Below, in pieces: positions 36,223 to 47,400 of a stretch of DNA of 64,000 nt. The DNA lies in contig JAECUM010001080.1 of the NCBI GenBank assembly GCA_016617855.1, forward strand, positions 124,001-188,000, read 5' to 3'. Position 1 is the stretch's first letter, and every line of letters starts with the position of its first letter. A program made the position numbers and the translations under genes. The stretch is from Megalonaias nervosa. Taxonomy: Eukaryota > Mollusca > Bivalvia > Unionida > Unionidae. Below the pieces are notes generated by a model. That model ran no database searches. It saw only the letters and a program-made list of their open reading frames with translations, and had not been told where the DNA came from.

Positions 36223-37062
36223 GTCTGAACCTTATTAGGGTTTCCTCTCATTATAGGAATGCATAGCTCTAATATTGAATGATAAACATTGCCCACATTT
36301 TTACTACTGTTGCAGCTCACAAGCTATCATCAAAATGGCTGATACAGTATCATGAGCAACAGTTTAATTGGAAAATATTCTCGACACACTGTCTGATTGC
36401 AGATATCCTTTAGATTGCATGTTGAAGGTGTAAACTACTACCCACAAGAATTATATTCATGAAATTAGGATTTTCGATGGAGAAAGTCAGCTGCAAGTTG
36501 CAGCACATTGTTATCTATGAGAAGGAACAAACATGATCACAAATTTATGTAGACATTTCATTAGAAGATGACAATATAATCTTTCTGTTCTTACAAAGTT
36601 GGATGTGTTCATCAATTAAATTTGAATTTCTTGCATGACTTAAGTAATGTTTTTAAAATTTTATAAAATTTGAAATGAATCTTTTGTTATGTATTTGTAC
36701 CAGTTAAATTTATATTGTCCAAGTGTGGTATAAGAATTAAAAACCAAATACTTTCTCTGATTTGCAATACAAATTTAAAAAATTTATTATCAGTTAATAA
36801 TTATGTTTAGGTAAATAATTTAAATTACAATAAACGAATAATTATGTACAAAGTTGCTGGAGTGGATGAAGGATGGAACCAGCTATTGTTTCAGTATTTC
36901 GTAATTTTGTAGAATTATTTTGACTTATTTTGGCAGCAAATGGCAATTTTTACCTTTACTAGTAATACACCAGGCAATGCTGAATCTTTCTGTATGTTCT
37001 TTCCAGTGAATGAAATGGTTCGATTTTATGAGAGGAAATCAAGGACCAGACCTTAAACATTA
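36223..37062. other. No gene seen
   Basis: AT-rich intron sequence without recognisable features. Confidence 0.4.
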
Positions 37063-37199
37063 GGGACCCCTTATGGAAAAAACCTATGTGTGGCTTATAG
37101 GTCACTTATACTCTTTACTTATAAGTAACGTATAAGTGAAGGATTAGGATTTCATATGCAAATTAGGCATTTCATATGCAAATTAGACAGTTCATGTAT

Positions 37200-37515
37200 C
37201 AATGAAGTATACTTCATTTATAAGTGAAATGAGAGCCATTCACTTACTACTCTTGAAGGTCATTTATAAGTGAAATGAGAGCCATTCACATGCTATACTT
37301 GAAGGTCATTTATAAGTGAAATGAGAGCCATTCACTTGCTATACTTGAAGGTCATTTATAAGTGAAATGAGTGCCATTCACTTACTACACTTGAAGGTCA
37401 TTTATAAGTGAAATGTGAGCCATTCACTTACTACACTTGAAGGTCATTTATAAGTGAAATGTGAGCCATTCATTTACTATAGTTGAAGGTCATTTATAAG
37501 TGACAGGTAGAGGAA
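37200..37515. repeat. 46-bp subterminal tandem repeat of element B
   Basis: About six copies of a 46-bp unit CATTTATAAGTGAAATGAGA, GCCATTCACTTACTAC, ACTTGAAGGT. Each contains a CACTTATAAGTG-type inverted repeat when neighbouring blocks are combined. A separate tandem pair of TTTCATATGCAAATTAG lies just to the left (37150-37190). Confidence 0.93.
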
Positions 37516-38239
37516 TGGAGCATTTCACTTACAAGTTAAGTATACATCACTTAGATTAAAATTTAAGTTATTCACTTATGTACTACACCAATTCATGAGA
37601 TAAATACAAATTCTAGCAAAATTGGATGAATTGGGGCTTTTTTAAGCTGTCCCTCCCCACCCACAAAAAATTGTCAGTTTTGTTAAATGTTCACATGTAA
37701 ATGGCTTCCTACAGGTTCAGACGTTATAAAAATCACATACATTTCCACTTAAATGACAATTTGTGAAATGATTTCTAACACATTGGCTTGCTGCTTTGAA
37801 CCTCCACATTTTGTCAGTAGCCAAGTGTTTGCTGAAATAACATAAACACATGATAACTGTGAAGATTGTTTATTCCTAAAGTAATAGTTTTTCTTTCAAA
37901 CTTTCAAGTTTGAGCCAAATTCATCGTCTTCAAGTAATCCCCTACAACTGAATTCAAAAGCAGGTTTTGCCTCATTTCAGCTGTTTTACAGAATCCGATG
38001 GCCATCTTAATTAAAGGAGACCAGAAATCAATGGAAATATAGAATAATAATAAAAGCACTATAGAAGAAAACCTTATCCTGAAGTATCATCTGCAACCAT
38101 AATGCCAATATTTAAATATTAGCATATCTTCAAGGAGCTGAATTTCTGTGACCTCGTATGCAAAATTTCCATGCCTATTTGGTTACTTTCGTGATGTGAC
38201 GTCATAGTTGTGACTCCAGCATCCCAACTGGCAGAGTAA

Positions 38240-38577
38240 AAGACAATACTGTTTTGCGTTGCTTACGGGTGTAATAGCACATTAAGAAAAGGCTGTGGAC
38301 ACCATTTTTTTTCTTTTCCAAAAGATTAAGACATAAAGAAAGTATGGATACCTTAATGAAAGCGAGTCGATTTCAAAGCAGTGCCATATAGCACTCTGTA
38401 CTCATTATAATTTTTCAAAGGAATGTTACGAGGGGGATCCTAAAAAAATGGCAGCTCTAGGATACGCAAATGCTAGGCCTAGACTAAAAGTTGGCGCTGT
38501 TCCAGACATACCGTTGGATATTTTAAATCTGGGAAAAGTGTTAAACATGCGAGTTACGAAAATAGGCAGAAGGCCGA
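38240..38577 (+). pseudogene. Broken THAP-domain exon
   Basis: Conceptual reading gives FCVAYGCNST (the first Cys pair, C-x4-C), HHFFSFPKD (the THAP FPKD motif), an in-frame TAA, then DIKKVW. After a frameshift it gives ALCTHYNFSKECYEGDP (the C-x2-H pair) and RLKVGAVPDIP (the AVPTIF-like end of the domain). The exon ends at a donor-like GA|GTAAGT at 38578. THAP domains are C2CH zinc fingers that bind transposon ends. The stop and at least one frameshift make this a pseudogene. It is probably the N-terminus of the transposase of the surrounding TTAA element. Confidence 0.72.
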
Positions 38578-39670
38578 GTAAGTGACCACAAATTGCAACA
38601 ATCAGTTCACAGATCTTATATCTACACCAGCAGTGTTAAAAAATATCTGATAGCCTGACATCCGGGTCCCCTCTAAGTTTAGTTCGGGTCCATCCTGTAT
38701 TCAAAATAAAAAAAAAAAATTGTTTGCCTGAAGAAACTTTGATCGCGCTGATGAAATGAGAAAATGTATTTTCAAGATGTTGACATACATGCCTTAACAT
38801 GGCACAATCTAATTCAAATTACCACTGTTCTTGGTGAAATTGAGATCAAATGGAAGCTTTGCTAAAAATAAGATTCTAAACTCCTGAATTTTTTTTTTAA
38901 AAAGAACCCCCTTTCAATCTATGTCTGTTACATGTAGTATGTATAAACAGTAATCTGTAATGATTGGGAGTGATATAAAACTATCCCTTAGGCAGTTTAA
39001 ATAGCAGCGATTAAAAGAAAAGAGGTCAGGTATAAAATCAAAGTTTCACATTAACTGGCTGACAATAGAAATTGGGGGGAGGTGACTATTGACCCCACCC
39101 CCATGCCCCAATGTGCGAGTGCCCATGGGACGTGCCATTTCTCCCTGTGATATGCCTTATTATCCCCAGGACAAGCCCCTTTTTCGTATTCTGTCAGCTG
39201 TGGCTAATGCATAAATAGCTACATGTTAGACTTAAGTACACAAACACTAAAGCCAGTGTGACTAATCAACAGTTAATCCTTATCATTGCATTTATCTTGT
39301 GAAAAGGACTGCCCTTTGGACACACTTCAAAGAAACCATGTCCTACAGTGTGTGTCTATAAGCACCAGCAATTGATTGGCAAATAAACGATGCCCTATTT
39401 TGTTGTAACTTACGATGCCTATGACTTCATTTTAACAGTTCAAGTCTGCACGCACAAGTGGCAGCTGTTTGCAGAGAAAATTACACAGCATTCACAGTGA
39501 TCATTCATGGGATTTAAGCTAATTGGTGACAATTTTATTTTTTTAATTTTTTTTACTATAGTACTGTTGTAGTGGTTTAAAAAAAATCTGAAATTTACGT
39601 GAATAATGTTTAATCTTAACATCCTGTTTACTGAAGAAAAAAACTGTCATGTGATATTTATTATTTCGTC

Positions 39671-39735
39671 CAGTGCCGGATTCAGACATAGTGAGGCCCT
39701 AAGCTATGGGAAGCTGTAGAGGCCCTTAGTTTCTG
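39671..39735 (+). mobile_element. hAT-like left terminus
   Basis: CAGTGCCGGATTCAGACATA followed by GTGAGGCCCTAAGC has the form of hAT ends (CAGnGCCGGATT...GGCCC). A matching right end was not found. Confidence 0.4.
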
Positions 39736-40016
39736 AGAAATGAAAATTGACAGACATAATGTAATAATCGAGAGTTCTCTGTGAGAAATAGGGAGATATT
39801 ACGAGATCGGTAGATAAGTGTGGAAATACCCCCAAAATGGGGAGGTTGTTCTCCCGGCTTGAGAGTTGACAGGTATGAACTGTCCGGGCTTGTGGAATTT
39901 CAGTCAGGGCTTGTGAGTTTATTTAAGTCACCAGCACGGGGCATGTGCCTAAAAAAAATTTCTTTGAGCACTGACCAGTACAGTACATAAACTATTATAC
40001 CAGACATACATATATG

Positions 40017-40021
40017 TATAT

Positions 40022-40095
<74 letters not shown>
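40017..40095. repeat. (AT)n microsatellite
   Basis: About 70 bp of uninterrupted AT dinucleotides. Confidence 0.98.
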
Positions 40096-40097
<2 letters not shown>

Positions 40098-40384
40098 CAG
40101 ATTTGTCAATATGCTAACTGTAGCTTGCATGTAAAATACACTGTAATTGAATCATAAGAAGGAAGCTTCTTAATGTTTAAATTAATTACTTATGATTTCT
40201 GCTTTGCAGAGTTATTTGTTGGGTTTTTTGGTGAAAAACTAATGCTTAAGTTACGACCGATGAAAACCATTCTCAGTGCCTTTTTACACCTCCCCAGTAA
40301 TGGATATTGTTTCATACACAAGTTGGTCCCTGTTCTCATACCCAGCCCGAGGATGTGCAGGGCACAAGGCAGGAAGCGATGAAC

Positions 40385-40476
40385 GTGGGGCCCCAAGCAA
40401 AAAAATTGCATTGCGGAGAAGCACGGGGCCCAAGGCGGTTGCCTCGTTCACCTTGCCCTAGGGCCGGGCCTTCCCG
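40385..40476 (-). mobile_element. hAT-like right terminus
   Basis: In reverse it reads GGCCCGGCCCTAGGGCAAGG, TGAACGAGGCAACCGCCTTG, GGCCCC, the 'GGGCCGGCCCTAGGGCAAGGCGAA' type common at hAT ends. It is not the inverse of the terminus at 39671, so two different remnants may be present. Confidence 0.5.
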
Positions 40477-40552
40477 TTCTAATCTCTTCGCCCAGAATTC
40501 AGTATTATCTCTCAGTGTTTAAGTGTTGGGTGTATATTTTCAAGATATTAGT

Positions 40553-40554
<2 letters not shown>

Positions 40555-40648
<94 letters not shown>
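40555..40648. repeat. (TG)n microsatellite
   Basis: About 90 bp of uninterrupted TG dinucleotides, starting 460 bp after the AT run. Confidence 0.98.
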
Positions 40649-40650
<2 letters not shown>

Positions 40651-41619
40651 GTAGGTAATGAATATGTCATTTACATATAATACGATTGAACCTCATCCTT
40701 CTTAAATGAATTTATTGCATTGTGGTAAATTTTTAATTTTTACATTGGGCACCATCACTTAATCCTTATCACATTTTTGCACAGCACACAATGTATAAGT
40801 ATTTATTTTAAAATTACATTGCTTTTTTTTTGAAAATTCCTAAATATGAAATATGAGCACCTTCTTACTGTTGTACTTTTCTGCTTTCAGGTCTTAAACA
40901 CATTGTTAACACACAATTCAACAGATATAGTTATGAGCATATCTCGGAAGTAAATTCAACTTTTGAATGTGCAACCCAAATCTGGTCTCCTTCTTACTCA
41001 CTGTGTTTCAGTTTGTATTCAAGGACTGGCTAGTATTGCGTCACGGGACCACGTGATCTGTTGTCTCATCAAAACTCGGAAAAACTCAGCAATTTACAGA
41101 ATTGTGGTATCTTCTGTGCAATATAATCACTACCTGCCTACGATATTTAATTTATAAACATTACAGTCGAATTAAAATTTGTAGAGAATTACATACATAA
41201 AAGGAAAACTTTTTTTTTCTGGTCTCCTTTAAGGTGATAAATGAAGGTGTCTCAAATTCTGTTGTCAGCATGTGAACTCTGGGATATTTGTTTATGCTGC
41301 TTGAAAGTGACCCCTCCCCATAGGAAACAAGTCAGCATTACATAATTTCATCAGTGCAGACCGCCATTGGTTTAAATTCTGTGCTAAGCCTAAATTGTAA
41401 TAGTGTTTGCTCTGCAAAATCTTTTGGTCTCAGGATTGTTACTATTCAAACATCTTTTCGATGTCAGATTATTTTCTGCGTCAAACAATAAATTATTTTC
41501 AATGAATTCATTATAATACACACAGTTTAATGTTTGATGCCAAATAATAGTGTTGTAAATGAAATTATAGAAAATAATGTATTGTTGGATGTTGAAAATG
41601 TTTACAAGCTGCATGTGAA

Positions 41620-41925
41620 ATGTGTGGTTGTACATGCTGTCTTATGTCCCCTTTTTTCAATTGATACACACATTTGCATATTCAATTGTGTCCCCATTTT
41701 TCAATACACACACACACACACTGTCTCACTTGTATCCTCATTTTCAGTTTATACATATGTGCTCACATATGTCCCCATTTTTAAATTCATGCACACATTG
41801 TGTATCATTTATTTCCCCCTTTTTCTGTTGTCACACACACACACACACACTGTCTATGCTCACTTGTATCATTTTCAATTTATACATGTGTCCTCACTTA
41901 TGTCCCCATTTATAATTTTATTACA
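41620..41925. repeat. ~60-bp degenerate repeat with (CA)n segments
   Basis: Units with TATGTCCCCATTTTTCAA, ACACACACACAC, TCACTTGTATCCTCATTTTC and AGTTTATACATATGTGC recur five or six times. Overlapping long frames (157 and 97 codons) arise from the repeat. Confidence 0.82.
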
Positions 41926-42171
41926 CATTTTACTTTATTCTAGCAGTGATATTAAGATCCTTCAAAGTTGGAGGTTTTATTTCAATGTTTTTCTTTTTGA
42001 AAGCTGAAAAGAATAATAAAACATTAAAATCTAATGCATATTGATGATAAAACTCGTTAAAATTGATATATCTTTTAGGAAGTGAAGAATTTTGGGGAAA
42101 CAGATACCTTTGTTGAACTTTTGCATTAAACCTTAAACTATTCATCAGAAATTAATGTGTATGATTTTTGT

Positions 42172-42482
42172 GATTTGGATTTTTAACCTAGCTTTAACAA
42201 TTTTTCAGTCACATTGCTACGATGTCTGCAGTGTGGCAGTTTATAGTGATATCTAGCACTGGGGCATCATGAAGCAGACATATAACGTGATGTCCCACCC
42301 AGTCACATTATCCTGACACCAGGCTGACCAGTCCTAACACTAACCTCTTAATGCTGAGCGCCTAGCAAGGCAGCTGTTAGTACCATTTTTATAAGTCATT
42401 GGTATGACTCGGCCAGGGTTCGAACCCATGACCTTCTGCGTCTGAGGCGGAAGCTCTAACCACTAGGCCACTGGAGTGGTGG
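42172..42482 (-). mobile_element. SINE-B, reverse
   Basis: On the - strand the head has GGCCTAGTGGTTAGAGC (A box) and GGGTTCGAACCCTGG (B box). It is followed by the body (CAGCATTAAGAGGTTAG; GGATAATGTGACTGGGTGGG) and AAAAATTGTTAAAGCTAGG. The promoter boxes are the best preserved of the four SINE-B copies. It is inserted near the right end of element B. Confidence 0.9.
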
Positions 42483-42907
42483 TCAGAAAATGATAATGTC
42501 CATGAACATTGAGTTTTATTTATACTCAGCTGATAAAGGCTTATATTGCCTATGAATGACTTGTATGTCACTTTCAAGTGAAATGTAGCAAGGCAAGGAT
42601 CGATATTGCTTTCACCTATACTGTACTTATACAGACTAACATTTCACTTTTATTAAATACACAAAGTATAAGTAACTTATAAGTGGCCATAAGTCCAGAG
42701 TCAAGCATATATCACCTACAGGTCAGAATAAGTTATTTCCAGAAGGGACCTTTTATATCACAAATTTCATTTTTTTCATCTTGCTACAGTGGAGATATAA
42801 TTATGCTTTGAGAAACAAATCCCTTCTATTTCTTTCCTGACGACAATAGATATATTTTAAGTCAGTCTTTTTACAACATTTCAGAACCTAATTCATTTAC
42901 ATGTATA

Positions 42908-43756
42908 CAGGTAAAACACTGATTTTCCGGCAACGGATGGTCCAGCACCTTTTTTAGTCCGGACAAAATTACGAGTGGGCACTTGATATTCCTGACACCG
43001 CCAAATTAGTTTACTGGGTGCACACTCACTTGGATTGTTTACACGGCAGTTGTTGGAGGTGATACTTGTATTTTGTGCAATTCTTAGCTTATTTTAGTTA
43101 CATTTAACCCTAGCTATGGCTTCTAAGAAAGATGCAAGTGTCAGTGGTGATGTCAAGCGTAAACACCAGTCAATATCGATACAAGATAAAGTAGAACTGT
43201 TGAAAAAACCGGACCATGGTATTTCCGTGTGAAAGCTGTGTGGCACATGTGGTATTGGTTCATCAACTGTTTACGATATAAATAAGCAGAGGGACAAAAT
43301 ATTGAAATTCGCTCCAAGAAGCAAATGAACGTTAGAAAAACTATGAAAGATGGTAAAAGTACTGAGCATGACTGAGTGATGATGGAATGGTTTCAACAGT
43401 GTCGGAGTGATGGAGTGGACTTGTCGGGCAGATGGTAATGGACCAGGTTCATTTGTGTCATAAAGAACTTAAAGTAGAACATGAGTGTGACTATAGTGAA
43501 GGATGACTTCAAAGGTTCAAGAAGCGTCATCCATGCATAACGTGTGGAGAAAAACGGTCTACAGACCATGAAGGAGCTGCCGAGTATGTGGACGAATTTC
43601 AGAAGTTTGTAGTTGATGAGCACCTGAGTTCTGAGCAGGTGTATAATGCAGATGAAACTGCATTATATTGACGATGTGTGACCTCTTTTGGTCCGACAAA
43701 ACTTAATCCGGCAAGGCTTTGGAACCAAGGGTGCCAGAAAATTGGTGGTTTACCTG
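42908..43756 (+). mobile_element. Tigger/pogo-type transposon, internally deleted
   Basis: The inverted termini CAGGTAAAACACTGATTTTC (left) and, reversed, CAGGTAAACCACCAATTTTC (right) are each flanked by TA (42906-42907 and 43757-43758), the pogo/Tc1-mariner duplication. The 849-bp element carries an N-terminal transposase pseudogene but lacks most of the catalytic domain, so it is dead. Confidence 0.88.
43116..43675 (+). pseudogene. Tigger/jerky-like transposase fragment
   Basis: From the ATG at 43116 the frame reads MASKKDASVSGDVKRKHQSI, then a CENP-B/pogo-type N-terminal helix-turn-helix (QDKVELLKK, then GIGSSTVYDI). It is broken by TGA, TGA and frameshifts. Another frame continues with LQRFKKRHP (second DNA-binding helix region), AAEYVDEFQKFV and finally QVYNADETALY, the first catalytic Asp region of the DDE/DDD domain, ending at TGA where Trp is usual. 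The rest of the catalytic core is absent. Confidence 0.85.
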
Positions 43757-43758
43757 TA

Positions 43759-44640
43759 TATATAGCCATAGAATACATCTGAATTCCGAGTATGGAGTTA
43801 GTAATAATATTACTTCATTCGTGTGCTGCTGATGATTGATTTAAGCAACGATAATAAAGTTAAGTCTTGTTTTCCTGATTTGCATCTACATCATTAGTGT
43901 CTTCATTGCCAATCCTGAAGTTTCAAAAGCAAAAATTTTGGTAGGATTAAAACAGTCACCAACTCAAGCATTCTAAGCATCATTTCAAACTCCTTGATGA
44001 AAATACTGTTAAATCAGCAAGAAATCAGTTGTTTCGGCACAATCTTGGTAGGTTGGCATAGTGACATCATGGCTGGGTAGACTGGAATTAGTAAAATTTC
44101 TGTAGGAAATAAGAAACACTGCAGATATAAGTGCAGTTAATTCATGTTCTGGAATTCCATCCGACTTACTGGAGCATGTGTATAAAATTACTTTTCCTCT
44201 AAATGGAAAGAAATTAGAAATTTGATCTGATGGAGGGAATGTCCACTAACTTCAGCATTGACCTGATTATTGATTATAAAAAAATTAATTTTTAAAATGA
44301 CAGTTAATGTGTCTATAATATCTTGATGAACTATAATAGTGCTATGAATGTATTGACTGCCTGAGATAGAAGAATCCCCTGGAATGTTTGTGTGTGTTAA
44401 ACGGTCAGATGTAGGTGAGTGTAAAAGAAAATGCATTTTATAATGTCTCAGAATGTACATGTAACCTGCATTTAATTGTCTGCTAGATACAGGCTGTAAC
44501 TAACAACACTTTTTTTTATGTGGGATGCATAGGGCCACTAAACCCATTGAATGCATACTCATTTGCTAAAACAATGCAGGGGTTGAAAATTATTGTGGAT
44601 TTTTTTTCATGAGAAAAAGAATGATTCTTCTGAAGAGCTC
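43759..44640. other. No gene seen
   Basis: AT-rich intron sequence. No exon or element recognised. Confidence 0.4.
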
Positions 44641-44882
44641 TGGGGAGCCGAGTGGTCTAAGGTGCTCACCTTTACAGATCACTGACATCTCACCTTCACC
44701 CATGTGGGTTTGAGTCTTGGGCTTTGCCAACATGGGTATGTGAGAAAGCTTCCCAATAACTTCATGCAGATCAGTGGTTCTCTCTGGGGTTTTCCTGGGT
44801 TCTTCCTCCACCAAATATACTGTCACGTATAGCCTATTATGTACTGAAAAATGGTGTTAAACCCGTAACAAGAACAACAACA
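44641..44882 (+). mobile_element. SINE-A
   Basis: The head GGGGAGCCGAGTGGTCTAA is followed by the B box GGTTTGAGTCT, GTGAGAAAGCTTCCCAATAA, GTATAGCCTATTATGTACTG and an (AAC)n-type tail. The head lacks part of the A box region. No convincing target duplication. Confidence 0.87.
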
Positions 44883-45465
44883 ATGGTTCTCCAGTGTTTG
44901 CAGAATATGCAGAGAACAATTTACTTGTCTGTGACTTGACAGATGCAGATATCTTCAGTTGGAGCATCGTCAGTCTTTTATGTTGAGAAAGAAATCTTGC
45001 ATATAATTTGCCTCTATTGAGAACTAAATTAGGAACAACTTTTGTTCACATTGCACAGTATTGCAGCAGAAGGAATCCAAGTCACATTCTGTACATTGTC
45101 AGTCATTTCTGTTGCAACGTAAATGGCACACTTTGCAGATGACAGATTACCAAACCCATCAGATTTATTTGTATTTCTACAACATCCAAGGTTTATTCTT
45201 GACTCGGTGAGAATAGCTGACTTATGTTCCGATTGAAAATTCATATAACCCTTATTTATTAGACTTTCTCTGTAATGACCTTTGACCTTAAATACTTAAT
45301 CAGCTGGTGTTTACAACATGAAATAAAATCTCATAGATGAAATTAGCATGAAATTAGTCACATTGGTATTAAGGATAATGAAGGGCAAATAAAGCAGCCA
45401 ATGCTGCCCTGCAGCCACCTGTTTCTAAATGGAAGATTCCAAAGACTGATTTATAATATCATATA
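44883..45465. other. No gene seen
   Basis: Intron sequence without recognisable features. Confidence 0.4.
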
Positions 45466-45963
45466 CAGTGGGGCCCTGGCTTACGAACGCCCTGGGTTTT
45501 ACGAACGATCTGGGTTATGAACGCCAGGCCGGCCAAAAAAATGACTTGGGTTACGAACGGTGACTCAGGTTATGAACCAAACCGCCATTTGCTTGCGTGC
45601 AAAATTTCGAACACGCAAGCTCACATATGGCTGCCTCTACTCAAATAGAGTGAAAAAAAGGCGAGAAAAGGAGTCTGTGGTGTTCTTGTGTTTATTTTTG
45701 TGTCATGTTTGTGTTGTTTTTGTTGGTTTTGAGTGTGTTTGCGTGTTTTATTGCTATGTATGTGTTGTGTATGTGTTGTGTGAGTGCTCCTTTTTTCACC
45801 TTTTTTAATGTAGCAGCGATTTTCGGCGATTTTTTTTTGGCTCGGGAACGGATTAAAAATTTAACAATGGGACCCAATGGGAAAACATGTTCCGGGTTAT
45901 GAACACCCCAGGTTACGAACGCTGTCCGGGAACCGATTAGGTTCGTAAGCCGGGGCCCCACTG
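45466..45963. mobile_element. Pogo/Tigger-type MITE (CAGTGGGGCCC)
   Basis: The left terminus CAGTGGGGCCCTGGCTTACG and right terminus in reverse CAGTGGGGCCCCGGCTTACG match at 19 of 20 positions. Inside, GGTTACGAACG and GGTTATGAAC recur in both arms. TA flanks both ends (45464-45465 and 45964-45965). The 'gggttacgaac' arm is typical of Tigger-derived MITEs. The 498-bp interior is non-coding; the frames seen there are low-complexity. Confidence 0.9.
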
Positions 45964-45965
45964 TA

Positions 45966-46260
45966 CAGGGTTCCCATGGGTGCAGGAATCCTGGAAAAGT
46001 TTTGGAATTAAAAAGAAAATTTTTCAAGGGCCTTGAAAAGTCAAGGAATTACTCAAAACCTTGCACAGTTTTGGAAAAGTCATGGAATTTTTTTACAGTG
46101 GAGTTCAAAACATAAAGCACAGAAAACAGATTTAAAAAATTTGTTTCGAACATAACAATTAATTTTTTGGACAATGCAAGACATTGTGGTCCTTGATTTT
46201 TGTAAAATGGCCCTGCAAAAATCATGAAATTTGCTTTCTGTCAAGTCTGCAGGAACCCTG
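45966..46260. mobile_element. Second MITE (CAGGGTTCC), abutting the first
   Basis: The 295-bp element has ends CAGGGTTCCCATGGGTGCAG and CTGCAGGAACCCTG. It starts after the same TA that ends the previous MITE and is followed by TA at 46261. The 'CAGGGTTCCCA...TGGAAAAG' terminus resembles the hAT element at 53721, but here the visible flank is TA rather than an 8-bp duplication, so the superfamily is uncertain. Confidence 0.7.
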
Positions 46261-46794
46261 TATATAAATCAGTATTTTCTATGTACGTGTATTTAGCAAA
46301 ATATGTGGAATGAAATCTGTATGAACATGCTTTGGAACATCAGACCTAACATTGGAGAGCGGCATTCCACATAGAACTAATCAGTGAGATGAAGTGGTAT
46401 TGTGCCTAATGCATTTAGAACACACATACCTGATTCTTACAAACCTCCTGATGGGTGAACCTCGATTAGAGCGCATACCTTTCCACTGACACTGAGAGTG
46501 GCACATGTTCTTCTTGAGTGCAATATTGACTCCCACCCAGTGATACTTAAATTGATTGATGTGAACTCACTTAAAAAGCTTTATGATGATGTACCACTGG
46601 AGAAATCTTGAATTTTGTTTTTGAATACTTTTATTGTTTAGGAATGATGTTTAAGTTAAAAAGAAAGTTGGACCCATTATTATAAGGATTTTTTTCTTAT
46701 ATCTCTAATGGTCAGTAGACCAAATAAACTTATGGGATGATATTTTGTCTATCAGCTGTTATATGTCTGTCCATTTCCACAAGTTTGTTGTCAC
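46261..46794. other. No gene seen
   Basis: Intron sequence without recognisable features. Confidence 0.4.
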
Positions 46795-46906
46795 TCCTAC
46801 TCAGATACTGTGAGGATGGTCATGAAACTTCACTCATACAAAGATTTTGAAACTTCACGCATTGGAAGATTATAAAACTTCACACATTGGAGGATTATGA
46901 AACTTC
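46795..46906. repeat. ~33-bp repeat (ATTATGAAACTTCACACAT)
   Basis: Four imperfect units with GATTATGAAACTTCAC and ACATTGGA. Further units resume at 47325-47400, after the LINE fragment, so the LINE inserted into the array. Confidence 0.8.
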
Positions 46907-47271
46907 ACAATCCGTTTGAGAAAAGCCAAATTAATGTACAGGATATCCAATAATAGTGCTCCTGAATATTTACAATCACTGTTCCAGTATAGGCTACCTG
47001 GCAATATTCCCCACCTGCGATCCATGTCTACCAAACAGTATAAAATTCCCGAACCAAATAAGGAATTATTTAAAAAAGTTTCCAGTACTCTGGAACTTTG
47101 CTCTGGAATAGTATTCCAGTTGAGATTAGAAATGCCCACTCTATTTCCTTCTTCCAAACCCAATATATCCAGTGGCTTTAGACATGAAGCTAAAAATAAA
47201 TAAATTCTTTTGTATGAGGGCCTCAGGGTAGATTAGTTCTTAGCTAATTGTGTTACCCTCTTTAAATAAAG

Positions 47272-47312
<41 letters not shown>
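46907..47312 (+). mobile_element. LINE 3' end (CR1/jockey-like), 5'-truncated
   Basis: An open frame from about 46916 to 47203 reads RKAKLMYRISNNSAPEYLQS, then IPEPNKELFKKVSSTLELC. This is the C-terminal region after the reverse transcriptase of CR1/jockey-type LINEs (the 'P.YL...fk.....WN.LP' zone). A short 3' UTR (GAGGGCCTCAGGGTAGATTA; TACCCTCTTTAAATAAAG) and an (ATT)n tail follow. The reverse transcriptase core is missing. Confidence 0.8.
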
Positions 47313-47314
<2 letters not shown>

Positions 47315-47400
47315 ACATATGAGGTTGTTCATGAAACTAACACATACAAGGATTATGAAACTTGACACATAGGAAGATTATGAAACATCACACATGCGCA

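Larger units (their letters stand above)
38015..41228 (+). mobile_element. Kolobok-like DNA transposon (TTAA duplication, THAP)
   Basis: A 13-bp inverted repeat AGGAGACCAGAAA stands at the left end and, reversed, at the right end (TTTCTGGTCTCCT). Both ends are flanked by TTAA (38011-38014 and 41229-41232). TTAA duplications occur in piggyBac and Kolobok. A THAP zinc-finger relic begins about 220 bp inside the left end. Kolobok transposases are known to carry THAP domains, which favours that superfamily. The catalytic part is not recognisable. The interior also holds hAT-like ends and two long dinucleotide runs. Confidence 0.65.
37063..42750. mobile_element. Element B: transposon with CACTTATAAGTG repeats, heavily interrupted
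   Basis: The left end GACCCCTTATGGAAAAAACC and right end in reverse (GGTCCCTTCTGGAAATAAC) match at 12 of the first 15 positions. Just inside, both ends carry CACTTATA and CTTATAAGTAAC-type blocks, and the left side has an array with CATTTATAAGTGAAATG. A Kolobok-like element (38015-41228) and SINE-B (42172-42482) are nested inside, leaving about 2.2 kb of host element. The terminus resembles that of element A (CCCCTATGAAA). No coding sequence of its own and no target duplication were identified. The pairing of the two distant ends is an inference. Confidence 0.55.

Noticed and set aside
37200..37515. CRISPR array
   Set aside because: Units are directly adjoining 46-bp tandem copies with no unique spacers, in a eukaryotic transposon end.
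45560..46027. Frames of 82-111 codons on both strands
   Set aside because: Located within the Tigger-type MITE and its TG-rich interior; no conserved protein.
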